Shown: in pieces, positions 8,401-15,314 of the stretch
Layout of the letters: each line of letters begins with the position of its first letter
How positions within the stretch are numbered: position 1 is the first letter of the stretch
Source: Byssothecium circinans
Taxonomy: Eukaryota > Ascomycota > Dothideomycetes > Pleosporales > Massarinaceae
Assembly: GCA_010015675.1 (NCBI GenBank)
Contig: ML976977.1
Coordinates: forward strand, 657,040 to 672,353
Length of the DNA stretch: 15,314 nucleotides
Direction: 5' to 3'
The notes under the pieces: generated by a model
What the model was told of the DNA's origin: nothing
Database searches by the model: none
Seen by the model: the letters and a program-made list of their open reading frames with translations, nothing else
Made by a program: the position numbers and the translations under genes

Positions 8401-10161
8401 CTTATGCTAGCCTTGCTTAACGTGCATTAGTTGTAGTCTACTACTTAGCAAAGGCCTCCTCTCCTATAAATCTTATAAGATTAGCCTAATAGTAATCCGC
8501 AGCAAAGTATGTAATAAATAAATAAAAACATCGCAGCTAACGAACTTATTAATAAAAGTTAGATATTAACAATAAAGGTATTAGCTAGGTATTAGGCAGA
8601 CTATACGTACCATAGCCTTTAGGTTTGTACCCTCTACTTTCTAATACGCATAAGAACTTTAAATAAAGGCAAAGAACTGTACTACAGCGTTAATTAAACT
8701 CTACCTACTATTAGCGCTGTTAAACTAAGCTTAAATATCTTTAGCTATTATAGAAGCGCTGTCTAGTGTCTTCTTTACAAAGAAACCCACCTTTGTAGTA
8801 GTTTGCCTATAGAGAAGCGTATTAAAGGTAGCAAAATGAAAATGTAAGTAACAAGTAAAACGTCTATCCTTATAGCTTATTATGTGCCAAACATAGTCCG
8901 CATATGCAACCTCTTGCATCCTTAGTTGCATATAGTCACTAATTCTATTTAGATACAAAGTAAGAAATGCAAGACTAAAGATCTTTTCCTAATTACTATA
9001 TTTAGAAATAGGTGTCCTTCGCACTGAGCCCATAGTAAAGTAAAAAGGTCTTAATTAAATTTAACAATGCAAAGTCTTAAATTTGTTAACATTAGGAACA
9101 ATATTAGGAACTACGGTTGTGTTAGCTCTATTATCGTTATTATTGTCTTTATCAAAAATTAAGCTACTATCGTAGTAGGAATCCGCGCTAGTATTAGGCC
9201 TAGTATTAAGTGGTAACTCATCTAGTATATAGGCAGTCGCAGCAGGTATAGATAGTAGGGGTGAATAGTCTAGCGTATAGGATAGCGATACTAGCTTTTG
9301 CGTATTAAGATAATCCTCTAGCCTAATGTCTATATCCCCATGCTAAAGCATAGTAAATTGATCGTCTACATACCTATTAATAGAGAGTTCTTGAATAGCC
9401 TTATTATTAATAATAATATCGCTGTATCTAGAGTAATGTGCCTTTAACTATTGCAGCTAACGCAACACTATAGTGCGCCTTACTTTCTAACTCTTCTTGA
9501 ATTAATGTTCAACCAAAGCGTGGTCGTCCTTATCTAAATATAGTAGTTTAAGGATAATAATATCAAGCTTAGATAGAAGGATAGAAAGCCTTAAAAATAC
9601 CCTAGCTACATTAACGGCGAAATGACATATATGCCCTCTGTACTTATACTGCTGCCCACGATGCTAACATATCTGCATAAAATAGTAAACCTAAGTAATA
9701 AGCATCTCCTTAACATTAGTAAGAGAAGGGAGGTTAAGCATTACACCTAGATCTATATTATTTGCAGTACTAAATATAGGCACCTAATCCTCTTTAGAAC
9801 TATGTTTAACATAATTAGTTAAATAGGTAGCACATTCCTTACGGCAAACGTTTAGGCGAAACTAATGATAGTTGTAAATTGTACACATCTCTATCTCTTC
9901 TTTCTTAAGTGCGTTGTAAAACGTAGAGATATACGTTTTATCTTAATTAGATAATGCAGGATTAGAAAGATAGGAACTATCATTCTAAATTTATAATAGG
10001 GGCTCTTCTAGAGGGAAGTTGTATATATTCTTTTCTACCTCTACAAGCATCTCTCTATTTATACTATTATTAAACTCATTAACTACATGTTCTTAAAACT
10101 CGGCTGCTATTATACTATCATTTAACTCGTCGACTACATGTTCTTTAGACTTAGCTGCTGT
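5408..10161 (-). pseudogene. Helitron Rep/PIF1-helicase transposase, RIP-inactivated
   Basis: The minus strand encodes, with many TAG/TAA/TGA interruptions, a full-length fungal Helitron protein of about 1,580 codons. In order: an N-terminal tail; a DUF6570-like segment near 9,780-9,400 (LPSLTNVKEMLI, YKYRGHICHFAVNVARV); a Helitron_like_N domain near 9,030-8,740 (QEVAYADYVWHIISYKDRRF, then TTTKVGFFVKK); and Rep near 8,500-7,700. In Rep the HUH histidines read Tyr-Asn-Tyr (8252-8260), a Cys-rich part includes KCYMHVCH, and the tyrosine motif YVSLYVSK (7748-7771) survives. The PIF1-type helicase spans about 6,850-5,500: degraded Walker A GSTRKTYAIK (about 6,720-6,755), Walker B LIIDEKS (6479-6499), SDFYQLP (about 6,357-6,380), AITVYKSQG (5622-5647) and YVALLRVK. 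One apparent single-base indel lies near 8,540. Mutated catalytic histidines, Walker A and dozens of stops mean no activity. The N-terminal limit and the stop at 5408-5410 are approximate, and terminal TC/CTRR ends were not identified with confidence. Confidence 0.9.
10060..10161 (-). repeat. 51-bp in-frame tandem duplication in Helitron N-terminus
   Basis: Two 51-bp units (10060-10110 and 10111-10161) lie head to tail. They encode two 17-codon copies around EHVVDELNDSI and EHVVNEFNNSI. Many of the differences between copies are C/T or G/A, as expected from RIP after duplication. Since 51 is divisible by three, the duplication keeps the Helitron frame, which suggests it arose while the gene was still under constraint. 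Confidence 0.75.
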
Positions 10162-11140
10162 ATAGGTTGTATGACTAATACTAGGACTAATACTAAAGCA
10201 AGTATCGCGTGATTACACTAAAGATAGAAGGGTATTCTACAAAATACTCTTCTTTTACTATTATAAATACTACGGCTGCGATGTAGAATGTATCGCGGCT
10301 ATCTATAGTAATAGTTAACTAGAAAGCGTTTATAACAACGATAGAGGTTTAATAGGAGTTATGGCGCTTAGCAGTGCCAACGGGGAAAGTTAAGATAGGC
10401 GAAGTAATAGCGACGTATTTTAAGACTAAGACGGTGGCCTGATACTAAGACTAATACTAGCCGTACAAAGAAGCTGCTGCTTAAGTAGAGTCCTTAGTAC
10501 GGTTAGCGCATGCGGCGTAGACGTTAGTATAGATTAAAGTTAAACTAGCGTTAAAGTACGGAGAATACTAGATAAAAGACTAGAGTCTAACGTTGGCGTT
10601 ACGTAATACTTTGTAAAGGGTACAGCTTTATGCTCTAACGTATTTGCTCGCCGTTTATAACTCTAAGTAACTGTAAGGCAAGCCTAACAGTTTTTTATTT
10701 ATTTATTATTGCGAAATTGATCAACGCTAGGCGTAAGAGGTGCGTTGCAGCAATTGCAGTATAAAATATCCATAATAACGTATAAGGGTACGTGGATAAA
10801 GGGAAGTAGTATTAGGTAGTATTGCGAGGTATTAGGCCTATAGTATAGCAAATTTTTTTTTTATAACATAAGGTTTAGTCATGTTGCCGCATGCAGTAGC
10901 TAGTAGACAAAGTAGCGTAAGCAGCTTTTAGACCCTAAGCCCCTATTTCACTGCCTAATACAGGACACGCGACACGCGTATTAGTCATGATTCTAAAGAA
11001 TATTATTCAAAAAACACTGTTTTATCTACGCATACCTATTACAACGAATTAAATATAGGCTGCTATTAGTAGAACTATCAAGGGTACAGTTTTTAGCATA
11101 TATAGAAAAATTAGCAATGAAATTCAATAGGTAGAAGTAC
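10162..11140. other. Region upstream of Helitron, no supported gene
   Basis: No gene can be supported. It should contain the Helitron promoter and its 5' part. A plus-strand frame from about 10,230 to 10,700 can be read with some protein-like stretches, but roughly one codon in nine is a stop and no family motif appears. Heptamer pairs occur at 10175, 10439 and 10809, and a run of ten T lies near 10,853-10,862. Confidence 0.5.
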
Positions 11141-11220
11141 GTCAAAATGCGATTTTTTGGAAGCCCTCAGGCGCGATTTGGATTGTAGATTTGCTACGCT
11201 CGTTCCTCGCTCCGTAAAAT
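11141..11220. other. GC-richer low-RIP island, possible element boundary
   Basis: Between AT-rich flanks this stretch keeps CA, TG and several CG dinucleotides (cctcaggcgcgatttgg, then gctacgctcgttcctcgctc). It separates the heptamer-containing block on the left from the unrelated three-exon gene on the right. On the minus strand, the direction of the Helitron gene, an A followed by TCTACAATCC begins at 11,189. Helitrons start with TC after a host A, so this is a candidate 5' terminus, but the motif is too short to be decisive. Confidence 0.4.
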
Positions 11221-11702
11221 TAGTAGCACTAAGCTCTACATTACTAGTAATAATTTTAACTATTAAGCAGGGACCTCTTTACCCCTCTCTAGCATCCTAT
11301 AGTAGACCAGGCACCGTATAATCAAGATTTTTATCTTGCTATTAAGGGATCGTACTATTCGTACAAATTTTTACTAATTATTAGCGGCATGGTTATTCGC
11401 TACATACGTAGGAAGGAGGATTAGTTGCTTAACAGATAGAGACTAAAAGGATTGTTAAAAGGAGTAGCTATGCATCTAAGCGTGATCCTAAAAACTAGAT
11501 AGATTACTATAAGATATTACACTATTTTGTATCTAAGAAACCTATCGCATACAGATATTGGTTAGGTTACACAAATCAACTTTGTACCTATCTACTCTTT
11601 TAGGTGCTTTGTCATGTCCTCCTACTAATTCTTAGTTAATAACCTAGTATTTTTCTTCTATTCTTACATTGTTCTAGCAAGTCTAGATACATCAGAGACG
11701 TT

Positions 11703-11749
11703 CTGCAAGGTTAGCATAGCTCGAGTCTAAAAATAAAGCTGAAACTCAC
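11703..11749 (-). other. Inferred intron 2 of the unknown pseudogene
   Basis: This is a textbook fungal intron of 47 nt with GTGAGT donor, TGCTAAC branch site ten to fifteen bases from the 3' end and TTGCAG acceptor. It lies between codons (phase 0). Confidence 0.75.
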
Positions 11750-12798
11750 CAATTTGTTTACTAAGCCAATATTATCTAGTATCGCAAGCATACTCGAGTA
11801 CTCCTCTAGTTCTTTAGTGCATGCATAGGCAATAAAGAAACACTAAGCAAGGTAAAGACTAGAGTAGAACCTACCGCTTAATAGCAATTTACAGAGTTTG
11901 CTTACAAGCCAGGAAGATACCTCTTTGACTATAGGCTTACATAGAATATATCTAAGGCAGTTTAGTACGTTAAGCACTAGTTATTATAGCTAGGGGTGGT
12001 ACTAGTAAAATCAAGCATAGGCGTATAGCAGAGTTGCATTTATAAACGCTCTACAAGTTTCTAGAGCAATTTCCTTTACTCTATCATTTTCAGAATCATC
12101 CACCTATGGTGACAACTTTTGTATCTTGTCAATAATGTCTGCTAGAGTTATATCACGCTTTGATTGTTAGTAGGCGTAATATGCTAGTTCTACACACATT
12201 ACCTTTGCCGCAAACCTAACGAGGTATTAAATAAGCAATAAACCCTAGGAATAACCTACAATACTATAGACCTTGTTTATGGCATTCTAGTCGCTAGTTC
12301 CAACCTAGCTATAATTGTAGGTTTGGAAACTGTAGTCGTCAGTCAAAGGAAGAAAAGCTATAAGCTATATAGCATGTACGGCAATGATAATGTTTGCCTA
12401 GCTGTAATCGCGATAGTCTAATTTGTATAGCTACTTAGTCCACGGCCGTTCGTGTAAGTCCAGGTTAAGAATGGCGTGGTAGATAAGAAGCATGTTAGTA
12501 GCGTCCTAAACCGCAAAAGCAGTTTAAGTTGCAACGGCGTCCTAAACTTTAATGGCAGCCTGAATTGCAACAGAGACCTAGCTAAGGACCTCTAGCGCCT
12601 TTCTAAGATAGCAGGTCTCGGACTGTTTTATTATCTCCTTTTGTTTACTCCCTTCGTCCAAATATTCTTTATAGTAGGAGGCTAAAATAACATACACAGC
12701 CTACAGAAGGGCTTTGAAATTTGTCACAAACAGCAGCACTTAATTAAGGTAAATATTGTCCTTAAGGAGTGTACGACTAGTGCAGATAGAATGTATGT

Positions 12799-12845
12799 CT
12801 CTAGTAATTAGCTTAAAGTATGCACTAGAATGTTAGACGACTTAC
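12799..12845 (-). other. Inferred intron 1 of the unknown pseudogene
   Basis: GTAAGT donor, CTAAC and GCTAATTAC branch-like sequences and an AGAG acceptor give a 47-nt phase-1 intron. Only this acceptor choice joins the two long readable frames. The splice-site sequence alone is weaker than for intron 2. Confidence 0.55.
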
Positions 12846-12911
12846 AAAACTCTTAGAGAACAGTTTCTATCGTTCTATTACTAGAAATAGACTGAAATTT
12901 GATAAGACTAT

Positions 12912-12935
12912 CTCGAGACAGTGCTCGAGACAGTG
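12912..12935. repeat. 12-bp direct repeat, two copies
   Basis: CTCGAGACAGTG occurs twice in tandem, at 12912-12923 and 12924-12935. On the minus strand it encodes a repeated ALSR tetrapeptide. It lies in a patch of milder RIP. Confidence 0.8.
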
Positions 12936-13955
12936 CCCGGGTCGTCGTTGGAGACATAACTTAAAACGACCGAGAGCCGCTAAATGGCCTCAAGAGCATC
13001 TACGTGATTTTTTGTGCTAAGTCATCTACCCCTTCTCTCTCCGACTTTCCATGGACGTCATTTTTTCGGAATATCTTAATGGCCACATCAAACATTGGCC
13101 CCGTCATCAGCAAACGTTTTCTGATGCTTTTAAGCGATTAGAATAGCCTTCTAATAGGTAAATGTTAGGCTTACAAGTTATTACTAACACCTTTAGGAAG
13201 GTAAATGAACACTCTAGTACTTACTTTAGGTTAGTGTATTGCATTTGCAAACCCACGGAATCTTTGACTAATTACCACCTAGTTCTTCACTTTGCTCTAA
13301 ATAGTTTCAAGACTGTCCGGGTAGCCTGAACTCTTAATGGCCTAAGCAACGAAGGCAACCCCACCATCGGTAGTTGTGGAAGTTCGCTAATTTGTATTAT
13401 TAATAGTTAATATAAGATTATAGTACAAGGTTGCTAGAAATCTCTAGATGATTTTACCAACCAGCAGAATACTCTCCTAGTTACAGGTGTATGCATAATG
13501 ATCCGCGGGGGTCTCAAATTTGGTGCTATCGCGCCTCAAGAAATCGTGCAGAGCAGTTATGACGCCCGGAGTCGGCTCGAAATCCTTTTGCTAAAGCTTC
13601 CGCAACGGGGCTAATAGGTCTTCGTTGGGTTTCGATATCTTCCGCTTGCATACCTTGACAATCTCATTGAGGTTTTCTAACGACGTCTTGGAGAGCTCGG
13701 GTGGATTCCGTTTAAGCTCATCGATGTACTAGGTAAAATTAGTTTGCGAGAGTTTGATTTTGAGAGGAAAGATTACCTCCGGGTCGACGAGCAAGTCATT
13801 AAAATTTTGGTGCTCCAACCGGGAGCGCAAGTCCTTAGTGAACTGTTCGCCCATAGGGAAGCCTTAGGGATTAGGCTAAGTGGAGTAGCGTTGGGGTGAT
13901 ATGTGCCCTGCGAACGCCCAAGGTTGAAAGGCCTGTGCGCATGTTTTGATAAGGG

Positions 13956-14035
13956 GAGAGCTGGGCTAAACCGAATCTGTGAACTAAGCACTCACTTGAG
14001 CGCTTAGTTCACAGATTCGGTTTAGCCCAGCTCTC
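13956..14035. repeat. 80-bp near-perfect palindrome
   Basis: Arms 13956-13994 and 13997-14035 are reverse complements over 39 bp with a single mismatch (13990 against 14001) and a 2-nt centre. The outer 34 bp of each arm are perfect. The left arm adjoins the 5' end of the RIP-damaged minus-strand gene, about 100 bp upstream of its ATG, and the right arm adjoins undamaged DNA. It carries no RIP-type mismatches. It could extrude as a cruciform. Possible origins are fold-back repair at a broken end or joined terminal inverted repeats of a DNA transposon. Confidence 0.95.
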
Positions 14036-14815
14036 TGCTTTCAAGCATCGTCGATCGGCTCCAGCTTGTCCCTTCCCGCTGACTACCCCGCTCCCCGCTT
14101 CCTTCCCACGTTGCACGCTTGCCATGCTATTCCAAGCGACAGAAAGCGTGCTTCACGCTCGCTAGAGTCCGTCTATCGAAAGACAGAAAGGAATTGTGCG
14201 CATACTCTTGAAATGGTTGATCAACCAAGATCTAATACCTCTGCCAGGCGCACATTGGCTCCGAAGCATAACCAAGCTGCTGGCGACCGGCCTCTTAATG
14301 CTCACTGGGGCGATTCTCAGCAAATGAGAAGCCACAGAGAGCCAAAAGATCAAAATACTCGCTCCTCGGAGAAAGCAGGCCAATTAGACGCATGGGACCA
14401 CAACCCAATGAGAGCATACCCCTATATCGCGGTTTAGAGACTTAAGGGGCCTTCCAGCGTCGATGGTTCCGGGCCGAAAACGATTTACTTGGTAATAATT
14501 CACTCCCCAATGTGCCTCACGAGCTTCTAATCGTTTGCGTCACAGGAGTTCCATCTCGAAGCAAGCCAACACCGATGCCATCACTCTCAAACGGGCCTGC
14601 AACTCCAACCAGCCGCTTATGCAATGCAAAGTTGCCGGTTCAAATAATAGAAATATCGCCCAACTTCATGCTTGGGTTTGCGCCGATCTTTCAGCGTATC
14701 ACCATAACGCCGTGCTACGATCAGCCACAATTGTTTTCTTCTAACACGCTGGATGGAGATTATCTAGCGGTCAGTTCCGCTCGAGACTCGTGGCTATATC
14801 TTGCAAGCTCCTGCA

Positions 14816-15004
14816 CTAGAGCATTAGGGAGGGTATAGACAGACAAATGGCAGAACGGGAGTCATTCCGTATCAGTTGTCTCTCCTCCTTTCGCTCAACG
14901 TATGGGCCAATGAGTTCCTTCCACCGTGACTTGTGGTTCCCTGAGAGGAAACCCTTGAGCGTTTTCAGAATAAATTCATTTTTGTCAGAATGATCCGTGG
15001 CCAT
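14816..15004 (-). CDS. Small hypothetical ORF (weak)
   Basis: A 62-codon frame starts at ATG 15004 in a favourable context (atATGGCC). Its first 48 residues are charged and protein-like (NEFILKTLKGFLSGNHKSRW, then YVERKEERQLIRND). The same frame is open upstream to 15,100. The last dozen residues look less natural, so an intron or a longer gene is possible. No family is recognised. It may be a chance frame. Confidence 0.22.
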   Translation of the reverse strand: MATDHSDKNEFILKTLKGFLSGNHKSRWKELIGPYVERKEERQLIRNDSRSAICLSIPSLML

Positions 15005-15270
15005 ATGCGTGTCCTCTGCGCATGCTACGGCCCTGAATGCCTGCTTGAGTACGTTTCCCGTGTTCCTTCTAGGACGTCGGTGCAGAGACTTTTTTATCAA
15101 GGTGTTTGGACTATGAATATATATGCGGAGCTATCGCACGAGGCTGGGTTATGCAAGACAGTCCAAGCTGACTTCCCCTTCTTGTGGCTCATAGATTCGT
15201 TTGCCTACTGCCTTACCTTTCCATTCAGCCGTATCCCCAGACTGGTCATCAATCAACCTGAACTCAATCA

Positions 15271-15288
15271 GATTGATTGATTGATTGA
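15271..15288. repeat. (GATT)n microsatellite
   Basis: GATT is repeated four and a half times. The flanks contain an imperfect direct repeat (15250-15269 and 15295-15314, about 16 of 20 bases alike) beginning CAATCAACC, so the tract sits within a slightly larger duplicated stretch. Confidence 0.85.
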
Positions 15289-15314
15289 CATGGCCAATCA
15301 ACCACAACTCAACT

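Larger units (their letters stand above)
1946..10984. repeat. Dispersed paired heptamer GTATTAG / CTAATAC
   Basis: Pairs of the heptamer in direct orientation, spaced 10-13 bp start to start except the last, begin at 2640/2652, 2966/2978, 3254/3266, 3533/3544, 3907/3918, 4416/4428, 4647/4659, 5261/5274, 5372/5384, 6852/6864, 8578/8589, 9191/9203 (one mismatch), 10175/10187, 10439/10451 (one mismatch) and 10809/10829 (with a degenerate copy between). An inverted pair forms a 16-bp palindrome at 2373-2388. Singles occur at 1946, 2148, 2168, 4547, 8159, 10955 and 10978, among others. Both orientations occur, in introns, between genes and inside the Helitron coding region. RIP would turn CCAACACC into CTAATACC, so the ancestral unit may have been of that kind. 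Some single hits, such as those at 7812 and 7828 in a conserved Helitron motif, are coincidental. Confidence 0.8.
1..13955. other. RIP-mutated AT-rich block
   Basis: CpA and TpG are scarce and TpA is very common on both strands, while CpG persists (acgcg, gcgcg, acgta). That pattern is typical of repeat-induced point mutation in ascomycetes. In the reconstructed genes nearly all in-frame stops are TAG or TAA at Gln or Trp positions, as expected from CAG/CAA to TAG/TAA and TGG to TAG. The damage is uneven. Milder patches occur at about 600-650, 11,141-11,220, 12,905-13,130 and 13,440-13,955. The right limit coincides with the palindrome at 13,956-14,035. Confidence 0.88.
11562..13959 (-). pseudogene. 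Three-exon pseudogene, about 730 codons, unknown family
   Basis: I cannot assign this gene. From ATG 13854, exon 1 runs to 12846, exon 2 is 12798-11750 and exon 3 starts at 11702. Introns 12799-12845 (GTAAGT donor, CTAAC branch-like, GAG acceptor) and 11703-11749 (GTGAGT donor, TGCTAAC branch, TTGCAG acceptor) are both 47 nt, and all exons join in frame. Internal stops are mostly TAG/TAA at likely Gln positions. The frame stays readable upstream of the ATG to about 13,959, and the terminal stop (11625 or 11562) is uncertain. The product looks largely helical: a charged N-terminus (FTKDLRSRLEHQNFNDLL, ELSKTSLENLNEIVKVCKRK), a Ser/Arg patch with ALSR repeats, then an Ala/Val-rich helical region (about 12,600-12,500) and hydrophobic helices. 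No catalytic motif is evident. RIP is milder at the 5' end. Its introns lack the heptamer, so it seems unrelated to the Helitron block. Confidence 0.7.
14036..15314. other. Non-RIPped flank without convincing gene
   Basis: Composition is balanced, with normal CA and TG frequency, so RIP did not act here. Several short open frames overlap on both strands, but none shows a domain, biased composition or splice pattern. The 123-codon plus frame at 14066-14437 and the 108-codon plus frame at 14512-14838 read as random sequence. This is probably intergenic or untranslated DNA. The only weak candidate is the small minus-strand frame at 14816-15004. Confidence 0.55.

Noticed and set aside
10230..10700. 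Plus-strand frame with apparent Gln-to-stop pattern
   Set aside because: Stops are too dense, about one in nine codons, no family motif appears, and stop-tolerant reading makes many frames look plausible in RIP DNA.
2640..10835. Heptamer pairs as a CRISPR-like array
   Set aside because: Spacing between pairs is irregular (hundreds to thousands of bases), the repeats are 7 bp, orientation varies and the host is a fungus.
13773..13991. 72-codon minus-strand open frame
   Set aside because: It starts at a GTG inside the palindrome and is out of frame with the long exon 1 of the unknown gene, which continues far beyond it.
13956..14035. Palindrome as a rho-independent terminator or Helitron 3' hairpin
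   Set aside because: It is much too long, has no T-run or CTRR end, and lies at the 5' side of the adjacent gene in a eukaryote.
14066..14437. 123-codon plus-strand open frame
   Set aside because: It has no domain, no conserved composition and an overlapping minus frame of similar quality. It lies in normal-composition DNA where frames of this length arise by chance.
14512..14838. 108-codon plus-strand frame and the overlapping 69-codon frame
   Set aside because: Both read as random peptide with no motif or splice support.
14990..15280. 96-codon plus-strand frame
   Set aside because: It runs into the GATT microsatellite and opposes another frame of similar length. No recognisable protein features.

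Overview
The window looks like a repeat-rich, gene-poor block from a filamentous ascomycete (Pezizomycotina) genome. From about 1 to about 13,950 the DNA is AT-rich. It is depleted in CpA and TpG and packed with TpA (ctag, taat, tagta), while CpG is still common. This is the signature of repeat-induced point mutation (RIP), not of CpG deamination. Reading frames are still traceable because almost every in-frame stop is TAG or TAA where Gln or Trp is expected. Introns of 43-50 nt with GTAAGT-type donors, CTAAC branch sites and YAG acceptors support a fungal host. The genus cannot be determined from the window.

Layout. (a) 1-632: featureless AT-rich DNA. (b) 633-834: a hairpin-forming MITE. (c) 868-1860, minus: C-terminal part of a pogo/Fot-type DDE transposase. 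(d) 2000-2746, minus: a four-exon divergent histone H3-like pseudogene. (e) 2747-3978: a divergent intergenic region with purine-rich tandem repeats. (f) 3979-5363, plus: a four-exon lysine-rich pseudogene of unknown function. (g) 5408 to about 10,161, minus: a nearly complete but heavily mutated Helitron Rep/PIF1-helicase, with its N-terminal domain, Rep, and helicase all recognisable. (h) 10,162-11,140: no supported gene, followed by a small GC-richer island. (i) 11,562-13,959, minus: a three-exon pseudogene of about 730 codons that I cannot assign. (j) 13,956-14,035: an 80-bp near-perfect palindrome exactly where RIP stops. (k) 14,036-15,314: ordinary, non-RIPped DNA with no convincing gene.

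The most unusual feature is a dispersed pair of heptamers, GTATTAG or CTAATAC, repeated at 10-13 bp spacing (20 bp in one case). About fifteen pairs lie between roughly 2.6 and 10.9 kb, and single copies extend the range to 1.95-10.98 kb. I saw none in the flanking pogo fragment or in the 11.5-14 kb gene. All six introns inferred in the H3-like and lysine-rich genes carry the heptamer, in five of six at least twice. This suggests that the H3-like gene, the lysine-rich gene and the Helitron share a history, possibly as one large composite mobile element carrying a histone variant, later silenced by RIP. That grouping is inference. The gene frames, introns, palindrome and repeats are read directly from the sequence.
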